Assembly: GCF_042656585.1 (NCBI RefSeq)
Contig: NZ_JBHSPG010000023.1
Strand: one strand, 5' to 3'
Length of the DNA: 64,000 nucleotides
Source of the DNA: Thalassorhabdus alkalitolerans
GTDB taxonomy: Bacteria; Bacillota; Bacilli; Bacillales; Marinococcaceae
Below are positions 7,565 to 16,085 of this stretch, in pieces (position 1 is the stretch's first letter; each line of letters begins with the position of its first letter). The notes below the pieces were generated by a model, which was not told where the DNA came from, made no database searches, and saw nothing but the letters and a program-made list of their open reading frames with translations. A program made the translations under genes and the position numbers.

Positions 7565-8128
7565 ATGAACTACAACATTCGTGGCGAAAACATTGATGTA
7601 ACTCCAGCATTAAGAAAGTATGTGGAAAAGAAAGTCGGTAAGCTAGAAAGGTATTTTGACACTACCCCAGTAGCAGATGTCCACGTGAATATGCAGGTTC
7701 TAAACAGTCAAAACATCATTGAAATTACAATTCCAATGCCTCAACTTCTTTTAAGAGCAGAAGAACGACACACGGACATGTACGCTGCTATTGATCTTGT
7801 TACGGAAAAGCTGGAAAGGCAGATCCGTAAGCATAAAACGAAAGTAAACCGTAAGTTCCGCCAAGATGGAAGCGTAAAGTACATGTTCAAAAATGAACTG
7901 GAAGAACTCACAGAAGCTAACGGTGAAGCTGTTCCGGAAGATGATGACGAGTTGGAAATCGTCCGTAACAAACGGTTTAACTTAAAGCCGATGGATGCGG
8001 AGGAAGCCATCCTGCAAATGGATATGCTCGGTCATAACTTCTTTGTTTTTGCAGATGCAGTAAGTGGTTCCACGAATGTGGTGTACCGTCGCAAAGATGG
8101 GCGCTACGGATTGATTGAACCAGAATAA
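7565..8128 (+). CDS. hpf: Ribosome hibernation promoting factor, long form
   Basis: A 187-residue long-form HPF. The N-terminal S30AE/RaiA domain (about 1-100) binds the 30S decoding centre. An acidic linker (GEAVPEDDDELEIV) leads to the C-terminal dimerisation domain, which joins two 70S ribosomes into inactive 100S dimers. The C-terminal block NFFVFADAVSGSTNVVYRRKDGRYGLIEP is typical. The open frame extends further upstream, but AAAGGAGG at 7547-7554 fixes ATG 7565 as the start. It precedes secA, as in B. subtilis, and has a sigma-B-like promoter and its own terminator. Confidence 0.96.
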   Translation: MNYNIRGENIDVTPALRKYVEKKVGKLERYFDTTPVADVHVNMQVLNSQNIIEITIPMPQLLLRAEERHTDMYAAIDLVTEKLERQIRKHKTKVNRKFRQDGSVKYMFKNELEELTEANGEAVPEDDDELEIVRNKRFNLKPMDAEEAILQMDMLGHNFFVFADAVSGSTNVVYRRKDGRYGLIEPE

Positions 8129-8166
8129 AGCGACAAAGAGGTCATTTAAAAAAACTACAGAATGAG

Positions 8167-8200
8167 AGGGCGCAACTGTCACTAGACGGTTGTGCCTTTT
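8167..8200 (+). terminator. Terminator after hpf
   Basis: Stem GGCGCAACtGTC-acta-GACgGTTGTGCC with TTTT after it. Confidence 0.8.
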
Positions 8201-8313
8201 AACGCTTTAAAGCTATATTGGCGCAAACCCGTGAAAGGAACAGGCTGTCACTTGGAAGGTGGGTATTCAAGATCAGTCCATTCGATTGTTACAATAACAT
8301 TACATCTACAAAA

Positions 8314-8326
8314 GGTGCCAGGCACC
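8314..8326. repeat. GGTGCCAGGCACC palindrome (single, 8314)
   Basis: A single A-type copy, preceded by ATTACA and a further TGTTACAAT, as for the right-hand member of a pair. No partner lies within 120 bp upstream. It sits about 60 bp before the secA promoter. Confidence 0.88.
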
Positions 8327-8385
8327 CCTTAGAGGGGTCTTTCATATAATGACTTCTTCTTCCTTTCTTCACGGTTTCTCCCCCG

Positions 8386-8414
8386 TTGTAACGAATAAGA
8401 CAAACTGATAAAAT
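8386..8414 (+). promoter_or_regulatory. Sigma-A promoter of secA
   Basis: TTGTAA (8386-8391), a 17-base spacer and TAAAAT (8409-8414). Transcription would start near 8421. Confidence 0.65.
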
Positions 8415-8436
8415 GAAGCATAAGTGCGAGACTTAT

Positions 8437-8475
8437 TTTCATCTGCAGATGAAAGAGAGGACGATGATTTAAATT
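8437..8475 (+). promoter_or_regulatory. secA leader: perfect hairpin plus two-codon ORF
   Basis: TTTCATCTGCAGATGAAA (8437-8454) is a perfect 18-bp palindrome touching the only good ribosome site (GAGAGG, 8455-8460). That site serves an ATG-ATT-TAA minigene at 8464-8472, in frame with, and 3 bases before, the secA start at 8476. SecA translation may therefore depend on re-initiation or on hairpin melting. This arrangement is seen directly; the control idea is inference. Confidence 0.5.
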
Positions 8476-11007
8476 ATGATGGGCTTGCTAAAAAAAGTCA
8501 TTGGAGATACAAACCAGCGTCAAGTGAAGAAGTTGGAAAAAGCAGTGGTCCAGGTAGAATCACTGGCTGATGATATGAAGAAACTGTCGGATGACGGTCT
8601 CCGCCAGAAGACAGAAGAGTTCAAAGAGCGTTACCAAAATGGTGAGTCTCTTGATAAGCTTCTTCCGGAAGCCTTTGCGGTTGTTCGTGAAGCAGCAGGG
8701 CGAGTGCTGAACATGACTCCGTTTAGAGTCCAGATTATGGGTGCTCTTGTGCTTCATGACGGAGATATCGCTGAAATGAAGACAGGTGAAGGGAAAACGT
8801 TGGTTGCCACCATGCCGGTATATCTGAACGCGATTACTGGTAAAGGAGTGCACGTGATTACAGTCAACGATTATCTTGCCCGTCGTGACAGTGAACAAAT
8901 GGGTGATTTATATAGATTTTTAGGATTAACTGTAGGTTTGAACGAAAAAGGAATGACAAAAGACGAAAAGCGTGAAGCGTATAGCTGCGATATCACGTAC
9001 GGGACCAATAATGAGTATGGTTTTGATTATTTGCGTGACAACATGGTTCTCTACAAGGAGCAAATGGTGCAGCGGCCACTCAATTTTGCGGTAGTCGATG
9101 AAGTCGACTCTATTTTAATTGATGAAGCTCGTACACCTTTGATCATTTCCGGCTCAGTAGAACAGACAACCCAAATGTATGCCGAAGCGGATGCATTTGT
9201 ACGCTTTTTAAATAAAGAAGAAGATTTTACCTTTGATGAAAAAACAAAGAATGTACAGCTGACCGAAGAGGGCGTTAATAAAGCAGAGCGTCACTTTAAC
9301 ATTGAGAACCTTTTTGACGCGAAAAATGTTTCCATTACTCACCATATTAATCAGGCTCTTAAAGCCCATGTTGCCATGGTAAAAGACTCGGATTACGTGG
9401 TTGATGACGGTGAGGCGGTCATTGTTGACCAATTTACAGGTCGTTTAATGAAGGGACGCCGTTACAGTGACGGCCTTCATCAAGCCATTGAAGTAAAAGA
9501 AGGCCTTCAAGTTCAAAAAGAAAGCATGACTTTGGCGTCAATTACGTTCCAGAACTATTTCCGTATGTATCAAAAGCTTGCAGGGATGACGGGAACGGCA
9601 AAGACCGAGGAAGAAGAATTCCAAAATATTTATGGAATGAATGTAACTTCTATTCCTACGAATAAGCCGATTGCCCGTGAGGACAACGCCGATTTAATTT
9701 ACAAGTCTAAAGACGGAAAGTTTAAAGCGGTGGTTGAAAAGATAGAAGAGCTTTATAAAACAGGACAGCCAGTGCTTGTTGGTACTGTAAGTGTAGAAAC
9801 CTCTGAACACGTTTCGAAGCTATTGAAAAAGCGTCGTGTTCCACATAATGTCCTTAACGCAAAAAATCATGAAAATGAAGCGAAAATTATTGAAAATGCC
9901 GGCCAGAAAGGTGCGGTTACGATTGCAACGAACATGGCAGGACGAGGAACAGATATTAAGCTTGGCGAGGGTGTAAGAGAGCTTGGAGGCCTGTATGTGA
10001 TAGGGACAGAGCGTCACGAAAGCCGTCGTATTGATAACCAGCTCCGGGGACGTTCCGGTCGTCAAGGAGATCCTGGTGTATCTCAGTTTTATCTTTCTAT
10101 GGATGATGAATTAATGCGTCGTTTCGGCTCGGATAACATGCGGGGCATGATGGAAAAGCTGGGCATGGAAGAAGATCAGCCAATTGAAAGCAGACTAGTC
10201 AGCCGTGCAGTAGAAACAGCTCAAAAACGAGTAGAAGGCTCCAACTTTGATACTCGTAAGCAAATCCTTCAATATGACGATGTGATGCGTGAACAGCGCG
10301 ATATTGTATACGCTCAGCGAATGGAAGTTCTCGAGTCAGAGAATCTGAGTGAAATTGTTATGAAAATGATCAATTCTACCGTTGAACGAGGGGTTAGGGC
10401 GCATACACCTGAAGAGGAAGTTCCTGAGGATTGGGATCTTGATGCTATTGTGAACTACCTGAATGGCGTGGCCTTTTCAGAGTACGAAATGACTACAAAA
10501 GAAATCTGGGGCAAGGAGCCTGAAGAAATCATTGACCTTGTCATGGAAAAGGTGAAAGAAGAGTACAAGCAAAAAGAAGAAGAGGTCGGCGAAGAGCATA
10601 TGCGTGAGTTTGAGAAAGTCGTCATGCTCCGCGCTGTGGATCGCAAATGGATGAATCACATCGATCAGATGGATCAGCTTCGTCAGGGTATTCACTTGCG
10701 TGCATACGGGCAGAATGACCCTCTTCGTGAATATAAGTTTGAAGGCTTTAACATGTTTGAAGAGATGGTAGCCTCTATTGAAGAGGAAGTAACAACTCAT
10801 GTGATGAAAACCAAGATTGAGTCTAATAATTTAGAGCGTGAGCCTGTTGCCCAGGGGAAAGCAGTTCATGGCAACAATACGGAACGAAATGAAAAGAAGC
10901 GCCAGCCAGTCCGGAAAGCACAGGAAATAGGACGTAACGCGTCTTGCCCTTGTGGCAGCGGGAAAAAGTACAAAAACTGCTGCGGCGTGGCAAAAGCAAA
11001 GGCATAA
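8476..11007 (+). CDS. secA: Preprotein translocase ATPase SecA
   Basis: The 843-residue motor of the Sec pathway, which drives unfolded preproteins through SecYEG using ATP. The length equals that of B. subtilis SecA. Visible parts: Walker A TGEGKTL (about 102-108), the DEAD-type VDEVDSILIDEART block (about 206-220), GRGTDI and ERHESRRIDNQLRGRSGRQGDPG of the second motor domain, and a C-terminal zinc motif CPCGSGKKYKNCCG that binds SecB or ribosomes. The start ATG (8476) is tandem with ATG 8479 and lacks its own close ribosome site (see the leader entry). It ends 5 bp before a palindrome array that separates it from prfB. Confidence 0.98.
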   Translation: MMGLLKKVIGDTNQRQVKKLEKAVVQVESLADDMKKLSDDGLRQKTEEFKERYQNGESLDKLLPEAFAVVREAAGRVLNMTPFRVQIMGALVLHDGDIAEMKTGEGKTLVATMPVYLNAITGKGVHVITVNDYLARRDSEQMGDLYRFLGLTVGLNEKGMTKDEKREAYSCDITYGTNNEYGFDYLRDNMVLYKEQMVQRPLNFAVVDEVDSILIDEARTPLIISGSVEQTTQMYAEADAFVRFLNKEEDFTFDEKTKNVQLTEEGVNKAERHFNIENLFDAKNVSITHHINQALKAHVAMVKDSDYVVDDGEAVIVDQFTGRLMKGRRYSDGLHQAIEVKEGLQVQKESMTLASITFQNYFRMYQKLAGMTGTAKTEEEEFQNIYGMNVTSIPTNKPIAREDNADLIYKSKDGKFKAVVEKIEELYKTGQPVLVGTVSVETSEHVSKLLKKRRVPHNVLNAKNHENEAKIIENAGQKGAVTIATNMAGRGTDIKLGEGVRELGGLYVIGTERHESRRIDNQLRGRSGRQGDPGVSQFYLSMDDELMRRFGSDNMRGMMEKLGMEEDQPIESRLVSRAVETAQKRVEGSNFDTRKQILQYDDVMREQRDIVYAQRMEVLESENLSEIVMKMINSTVERGVRAHTPEEEVPEDWDLDAIVNYLNGVAFSEYEMTTKEIWGKEPEEIIDLVMEKVKEEYKQKEEEVGEEHMREFEKVVMLRAVDRKWMNHIDQMDQLRQGIHLRAYGQNDPLREYKFEGFNMFEEMVASIEEEVTTHVMKTKIESNNLEREPVAQGKAVHGNNTERNEKKRQPVRKAQEIGRNASCPCGSGKKYKNCCGVAKAKA

Positions 11008-11012
11008 ATCAA

Positions 11013-11213
11013 GGTGCCAGGCACCAGCGATGGGTTGTAATATAAAAAGGGCCGCGATGCCTGGTGCAAAGGGATTTCCCGAAAAAGGAATGTTACAATG
11101 AGTCGTGGTGCCAGGCACCCCAAATGGGTTGTAATATAAAAAGGGCCGCAATGCCTGGCGCAAAGGGATTTCCTGAAAAAAGAATGTTACAACGGGTCGT
11201 GGTGCCAGGCACC
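11013..11213. repeat. Three-copy palindrome array (11013, 11107, 11201)
   Basis: GGTGCCAGGCACC at 11013-11025, 11107-11119 and 11201-11213, exactly 94 bp apart. The two spacers are near-identical: GGGTTGTAATATAAAAAGGGCC, then a third partial palindrome arm (ATGCCTGG), AAAGGGATTTCC and GAATGTTACAA before the next copy. TTGTAAT and TTACAA form an inner inverted repeat. This is a recent tandem duplication between secA and prfB. Confidence 0.93.
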
Positions 11214-11254
11214 CTAAAAGGCACCGCGGCCCAAAATAATATGAGGTGACAATT

Positions 11255-12359
11255 GTGGATTTTGCAGATATAAAGAATGAACTTTCAACTATGGCTAAAC
11301 GTTTAGCGGACTTCCGGGGGTCTCTTTGACCTCGCTGAAAAGGAAGAACGAATCGCTGAATTAGAAGAAAAAATGACTGAGCCTGGCTTTTGGGACGATC
11401 CCGACAAATCTAAGAAAGTCATCGATGAATCTAACGTTCTCAAAGAAACGGCAAATGGCTTTAAAAGCCTTGCTGACAAGTACGAGAATCTTGAAGTAAC
11501 CTATGAGCTCGTCAAAGAGGAAGAGGATGAAGGGCTGTACGAAGAGCTTGAAGAAGGCGTAAAGGAGCTTAACAAAGAGCTGAATGACTTTGAACTCCAG
11601 CTTCTCTTAAGTGAGCCGTATGATAAGAAAAACGCCATCCTTGAGCTCCACCCAGGAGCAGGCGGCACGGAGTCCCAGGACTGGGCGTCCATGCTTTTGC
11701 GGATGTACACACGCTGGGCCGAAAAAAGAGGGTTCCAAGTGGAAACACTTGATTACCTTCCAGGCGATGAAGCAGGAGTGAAAAGTGTAACCTTATTGAT
11801 CAAAGGCCATAACGCTTATGGCTACCTGAAGGCTGAAAAGGGCGTCCATCGTCTTGTACGGATTTCTCCATTTGATTCCTCGGGACGCCGCCATACATCT
11901 TTTGTTTCCTGTGAGGTTATGCCGGAAATGGATGAGGATGTTGAAATTGAGGTGCGGACTGAGGACCTTAAAGTTGATACGTACCGGGCGAGCGGCGCAG
12001 GCGGGCAGCATGTCAATACGACAGATTCGGCTGTCCGGATTACACACCTGCCCACCAACACGGTGGTAACCTGCCAAAATGAGCGCTCTCAGCTGAAAAA
12101 CCGCGAGCAGGCTATGAAAATGCTAAAAGCAAAGCTGTATCAGCGCCAAATTGAAGAACAGCAAAAAGAACTGGATGAAATCCGCGGCGAACAAAAGGAA
12201 ATTGGCTGGGGAAGCCAGATTCGATCCTATGTGTTCCATCCATACAACATGGTAAAGGATCACCGTACAAACCATGAGGTTGGAAACACAGCTTCAGTCA
12301 TGGACGGCGGTCTTGATGCTTTTATTGATGAGTATTTACGTTCAACGATGAAAACATGA
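11255..12359 (+). CDS. prfB: Peptide chain release factor 2, with programmed +1 frameshift
   Basis: RF2 recognises UGA and UAA and releases the finished peptide. Translation starts at GTG 11255 behind GAGGTGA. After 24 codons it meets an in-frame TGA at 11327-11329, in the classic setting CGGGGGTCTCTTTGAC: an internal Shine-Dalgarno-like GGGGG, then CTT-TGA-C. A +1 slip on CTT continues the protein at GAC 11328 to give 367 residues, the usual RF2 size. The GAGGQHVN peptidyl-hydrolysis loop is intact ('ASGAGGQHVNTTDSAVR'). Shortage of RF2 raises frameshifting, so the gene controls itself. The stop is regulatory, not a mutation. Confidence 0.97.
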
Positions 12360-12375
12360 TCACGCTGAATCCTTA

Positions 12376-12420
12376 TACCCTCTGAACTTCTGGAGACAGA
12401 AGAGCAGGGGGTTTCTTCTT
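12376..12420 (+). terminator. Terminator after prfB
   Basis: Imperfect long stem ACCCTCTG..CTTCTG / CAGAAG..CAGGGGGT followed by a T-rich run. Confidence 0.75.
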
Positions 12421-12507
12421 TTTCATTTCTATTTCCTTCTGCTTCCTATGGTTTCTCTTTCCTAAAACGATTACACTGAATATAGGAAAAAAGGAGGTGG
12501 GTGAGCG

Positions 12508-14532
12508 ATGTGGAAAGCTGTGTCTATGCTATTGCTGGCGTTAGGTTTAGCGTTCAGCTTTTCGTATGTAAAAGCAGAAGAAGACCTCCATCATATACCG
12601 GTAACAGAACAGGAATTCATCGTGGCTTATGACCCTGACCTGCCGCCTCTCCATATGGAAAACGAAAACCTCGATGGGTTTTCTATTGAAATATTTAATG
12701 AAGTGGCTGAAAGAACTGGCTTACGTATTCAATACATCCCTATGTCAAAGGAAGAATCTCTAGAGGCCATCCGGGAAAGGGAAATTGATATGATTCTCAG
12801 TATTAATTTTTCAGAACAGGATGCGGAGTTTATGGAGTTCAGTGAATCCATTCTATCAAGCTCTGTCGGGCTGGTGGTGCCTGCAGAAGAGGAAAACATA
12901 GAAGGCATTACAAGTCTTAGCGGGCAGGTCACGGCTTTGCAGAGGGAAACCATTGAATACGGCTTTTTACGAAATGTTCAAGGGATCAGATATCAAGCCA
13001 CAAGTAATCAGGTGACAGGGCTGGAGCTTCTTGTCAGCGGAAGAGCAGACGCTTTTGTTGGAAACGTTCTCACAGCAGAACACTTTTTTGAGGAACGGGA
13101 CCTGATTGAAAATTACCAGGTGGTGAATAACTATGTTCTTCCCGTTGAATTTTCTGTTGGAGTCCAGGGAGAGCACTATCAGCTGCTACATACAATTAAC
13201 AGGGGCATCCGTGAGGTGAAAAGCGACGGAACCTATACTCAAATTTATGAAAACTGGTTTGTGGATGAAGAAGAACAATTAATAAGTCAGCTTTGGCGGG
13301 CTCTGCAAATCACAGGGGTGCTTTTTTTAGCCATTATTATTTTGCTGCTTCTTGGTGTCCGCTGGAACAGGCAGTTAAAGCGAGAGGTTGATAAAAAAAC
13401 AAGGGTGCTGAACCGGCTGAATCAGTCTCTTCAATACCAGGTGGAGCAGACAAAAAACAGTACCGAGTTTCAAAGGCAGATCTTAAACTCAAGCCCCCGG
13501 GGCATCATTACGATTAATGACAACAGAGAAGTGACTACGATTAACCCGAAAGCGATACACCTTTTAGAAGCAGATGAGGACATAAAGGGAAAAAGATTCG
13601 AAGAGCATCCTCTTCTTAAGAAACTGCTGGAAGGAAAGTATGCACAGGTCATGAAAGGGGAGGGAAGACAGTTTCTAGGGCAGGAAACCATATGGACAAA
13701 CTCTCAAAATGAAAGCTTATACCTTCGCTATTATGTCTATCCTCTTTATAATTTTGCAAGTGAGATTACTGGAATTATATTTGCCATCGAGGACAATACT
13801 GCTGAACAGATGGTGAGGCAGCAAATGTTTGAACAGGAAAAAAATCAGGCGTTAAGCCGGGTTGTGGCAGGGATTGCTCATGAAATCAGAAACCCCCTTT
13901 CATCCATTAAAACCTTTGTTGAGCTGATTCCGAAAAAATTTCAGAGTGAACGGTTCCAAAAACAAATAACTACCCACGTCCCCCGGGAAATAGACAGGCT
14001 CAATCAATTAATAGAAGGGCTGATAGATTATGCACGACCGAAAACTCAAAGTGTTGAAGTAGTTAATCTTATTTCCATAGTAAAGGATTGTGCAATACTA
14101 TTTGAAAGAACTGTAAACAATAAAGGATTTAATCTGGAAACAGATTGGCCGGAACAGGTTTGTGTAAAAGCAGATCCTGACCAGCTCAAACAGGTGATTA
14201 TCAACTTAATGATAAATGGATTGGATGCTATGGAAGAAAGAAAAGACGACAATACTCTTTCTTTACAGCTTACAGTAAAAAAAGGACCTTCATCCGTGTT
14301 TGTTATTGTGAAAGACGAAGGACCGGGAATTACTGAGGAGGCAAAGAAAAAGGTATTCGAACCTTTTTACACCACAAAAGCAAAAGGCACAGGCCTTGGC
14401 TTGTCTATTGCTCAGCAATACGTGAAAGAAAACCATGGAAAATTAAGAATTGATGGAGTAAAGGATAAAGGAACGAAAGTTGAGCTCGAATTTCCGATTG
14501 TTCCTTGCAGAAGAGAAGCTTCAAAGGAATAA
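12508..14532 (+). CDS. Sensor histidine kinase with periplasmic-binding sensor domain
   Basis: A 674-residue membrane kinase. A signal peptide (about 1-23) precedes an extracellular SBP_bac_3-type solute-binding domain (about 35-255). One transmembrane helix (about 268-288), a short coiled coil and a PAS domain (about 325-435) follow. The HisKA motif AHEIRNPLSS has its phospho-accepting His at 458. The ATPase domain shows the N box (INLMINGLDAM), DEGPGI and GTGLGLS. It is NtrB/ZraS-like in its kinase core and is made with the sigma-54 activator 20 bp downstream. The binding domain probably senses the substrate of the neighbouring TRAP transporter; the ligand is unknown. Confidence 0.93.
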   Translation: MWKAVSMLLLALGLAFSFSYVKAEEDLHHIPVTEQEFIVAYDPDLPPLHMENENLDGFSIEIFNEVAERTGLRIQYIPMSKEESLEAIREREIDMILSINFSEQDAEFMEFSESILSSSVGLVVPAEEENIEGITSLSGQVTALQRETIEYGFLRNVQGIRYQATSNQVTGLELLVSGRADAFVGNVLTAEHFFEERDLIENYQVVNNYVLPVEFSVGVQGEHYQLLHTINRGIREVKSDGTYTQIYENWFVDEEEQLISQLWRALQITGVLFLAIIILLLLGVRWNRQLKREVDKKTRVLNRLNQSLQYQVEQTKNSTEFQRQILNSSPRGIITINDNREVTTINPKAIHLLEADEDIKGKRFEEHPLLKKLLEGKYAQVMKGEGRQFLGQETIWTNSQNESLYLRYYVYPLYNFASEITGIIFAIEDNTAEQMVRQQMFEQEKNQALSRVVAGIAHEIRNPLSSIKTFVELIPKKFQSERFQKQITTHVPREIDRLNQLIEGLIDYARPKTQSVEVVNLISIVKDCAILFERTVNNKGFNLETDWPEQVCVKADPDQLKQVIINLMINGLDAMEERKDDNTLSLQLTVKKGPSSVFVIVKDEGPGITEEAKKKVFEPFYTTKAKGTGLGLSIAQQYVKENHGKLRIDGVKDKGTKVELEFPIVPCRREASKE

Positions 14533-14552
14533 GACAGGAGGGAGAGATAGGC

Positions 14553-15914
14553 ATGAAAAGAATACTGATAATAGATGATGAACCGTCTATATGTGCTTCA
14601 TTGGAATTCGCACTGGAGGACGAATACGAGGTTGCAAGCACAACTGACCCGGATCAGGGAGTGCAATTAATCAAGGAAAGTCATTATCACCTCTGTCTTC
14701 TTGACCTGAAAATAGGAAACAGGGACGGTCTGGACGTTTTGCAGGAAATAAAACAAGAAAAGCCTGGCATGATCGTAATTATGATTACGGCCTACGGCAC
14801 GATTGAATCATCAGTGAATGCCTTGCACCTGGGCGCTTATTCGTACCTTACCAAACCTGTTAACACAGAAGAGCTTACCTCGGTCATACGCCGAGCTCTC
14901 CACTACAATGAACTAAATCATCAGGTTGAGTACTTAACTCAAGAGCTTGAAAAAAAATACAGCAAAGATGGGATGATCGGAAGCAGTCAATCCATGGCCA
15001 AGGTCTACCAAATGATTGACAAAGTAAAAGAGGTAGATACCAACGTGCTCATTACGGGGGAAAGCGGAACGGGCAAAGAGCTTGTGGCCCGGGCTGTTCA
15101 TTTTTCCGGAAAGCGGAAGAGGGAGCATTTTGAGGTTGTCAATTGTGCAGCCATCCCGGAGCACCTCCTTGAAAGTGAATTATTTGGCTATGAAAAAGGA
15201 GCATTTACAGGAGCAACAGCCAGTAAGCAAGGGAAATTTCAGCTGGCTAATAAGGGGACGATGTTTTTAGATGAAATTGGTGATATGTCACTGGCTTTGC
15301 AGGCAAAGTTACTGCGGGTTTTACAATTGAAGGAAGTCACTCCCCTCGGTTCAAATCGGACGGAAAAATTGGATGTCAGAGTGATTGCTGCGACCAATAA
15401 GGATTTAAGCAAAGCGGTAGCTAACGGTGAATTTAGAGAGGACCTCTATTTTCGGATGAATGTCATTCAAATCGAACTTCCGCCCTTAAGAGAAAGAAAA
15501 GAAGATTTACCCTATTTGATCCGGCATTTTTTAAATATTTACAATAAAGAATTAGGGAAGGGCATCAAAGGCCTGACAAAGCCTGCTGAGACTAGCCTGC
15601 TTCAGCACAGCTATCCGGGAAATATCAGGGAACTGGCAAACATTGTCGAAGCTTCAATGGTTATTGCGGAAGGGGATATGATTGAGATTGATGACCTTCC
15701 CCCTTATTTGAACAAAGGAAAAACGTTGGAAGTTTCACGGGAACAAGCGGCTAAAGCTTTTGTCGGGTTAACAATGAAAGAAGTTGAAAAGGAGGTAATC
15801 CAGGCAACCTTGAAGAAAATGAAAGGGAGCAGAAAAAATACGGCTTCCATGCTTGGGATCAGTGAGCGGGGTCTTCGAGATAAGATAAAACAGTACAATC
15901 TTTCCGGTTCATAA
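14553..15914 (+). CDS. Sigma-54-dependent response regulator (NtrC family)
   Basis: A 453-residue activator. The receiver domain (1-120) has the acidic pocket IDDE and the phospho-accepting Asp51 in LLDLKIG. The AAA+ domain (about 140-380) has Walker A GESGTGKE and the sigma-54-contacting loop GAFTGA. The C-terminal Fis-type helix-turn-helix (about 415-450) includes 'NTASMLGISERGLRDKI'. An open frame begins further upstream, but GGAGG at 14537-14541 sets ATG 14553. It is the partner of the kinase just upstream. Its likely target is the sigma-54 promoter 99 bp past its stop codon, in front of the TRAP operon. Confidence 0.95.
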   Translation: MKRILIIDDEPSICASLEFALEDEYEVASTTDPDQGVQLIKESHYHLCLLDLKIGNRDGLDVLQEIKQEKPGMIVIMITAYGTIESSVNALHLGAYSYLTKPVNTEELTSVIRRALHYNELNHQVEYLTQELEKKYSKDGMIGSSQSMAKVYQMIDKVKEVDTNVLITGESGTGKELVARAVHFSGKRKREHFEVVNCAAIPEHLLESELFGYEKGAFTGATASKQGKFQLANKGTMFLDEIGDMSLALQAKLLRVLQLKEVTPLGSNRTEKLDVRVIAATNKDLSKAVANGEFREDLYFRMNVIQIELPPLRERKEDLPYLIRHFLNIYNKELGKGIKGLTKPAETSLLQHSYPGNIRELANIVEASMVIAEGDMIEIDDLPPYLNKGKTLEVSREQAAKAFVGLTMKEVEKEVIQATLKKMKGSRKNTASMLGISERGLRDKIKQYNLSGS

Positions 15915-15931
15915 CCGGCAAAATATGCAGG

Positions 15932-15957
15932 ACCGGCAGAAAATGCCGGTTTTTTTG
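15932..15957 (+). terminator. Terminator after response regulator
   Basis: ACCGGCA-gaaaa-TGCCGGT followed by a T7 run. It separates the two-component operon from the TRAP operon, so the latter relies on its own promoter. Confidence 0.9.
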
Positions 15958-15965
15958 TCGTATAA

Positions 15966-15999
15966 TTGTAAACGTTTCCTTGTTTTGAAAGCGTTTTAA
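15966..15999 (+). promoter_or_regulatory. Two tandem cre-like CcpA sites
   Basis: TTGTAAACGTTTCCT (15966-15980) fits the relaxed cre consensus WTGNAANCGNWNNCW at every position. TTGAAAGCGTTTTAA (15985-15999) fits with one mismatch. Their centres are 19 bp apart, and both lie just upstream of the sigma-54 promoter. The same stretch can be read as an imperfect inverted repeat (AACGTTTC..GAAAGCGTT) and might instead be the enhancer bound by the response regulator. Confidence 0.55.
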
Positions 16000-16012
16000 A
16001 GAGTTTAAAAAC

Positions 16013-16030
16013 TTGGCACGCTTTTTGCAA
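16013..16030 (+). promoter_or_regulatory. Sigma-54 (-24/-12) promoter of the TRAP operon
   Basis: TTGGCACGCTTTTTGCAA matches the sigma-54 consensus TTGGCACG-N4-TTGCA exactly, with GG (16015-16016) and GC (16027-16028) separated by ten bases. It lies 56 bp before the TAXI-protein start and follows the gene of a sigma-54 activator. rpoN itself is at 63028 in this window. Confidence 0.92.
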
Positions 16031-16085
16031 TATATAATAAGCAGAAATGATTTTAATTTACTATTTTTATAAGGGAGAGATTTAT

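Noticed and set aside
10831..11163. Minus-strand frames across the secA end and the second array
   Set aside because: Overlap the coding end of secA and repeat DNA; no ribosome site and no protein-like composition.
7209..11213. CRISPR array
   Set aside because: Repeat units are palindromes of 13 bp with repeated rather than unique spacers of 80-94 bp, and there are no cas genes.
11327..11329. Nonsense mutation in prfB
   Set aside because: It is the conserved RF2 autoregulatory frameshift site; the downstream frame is intact.
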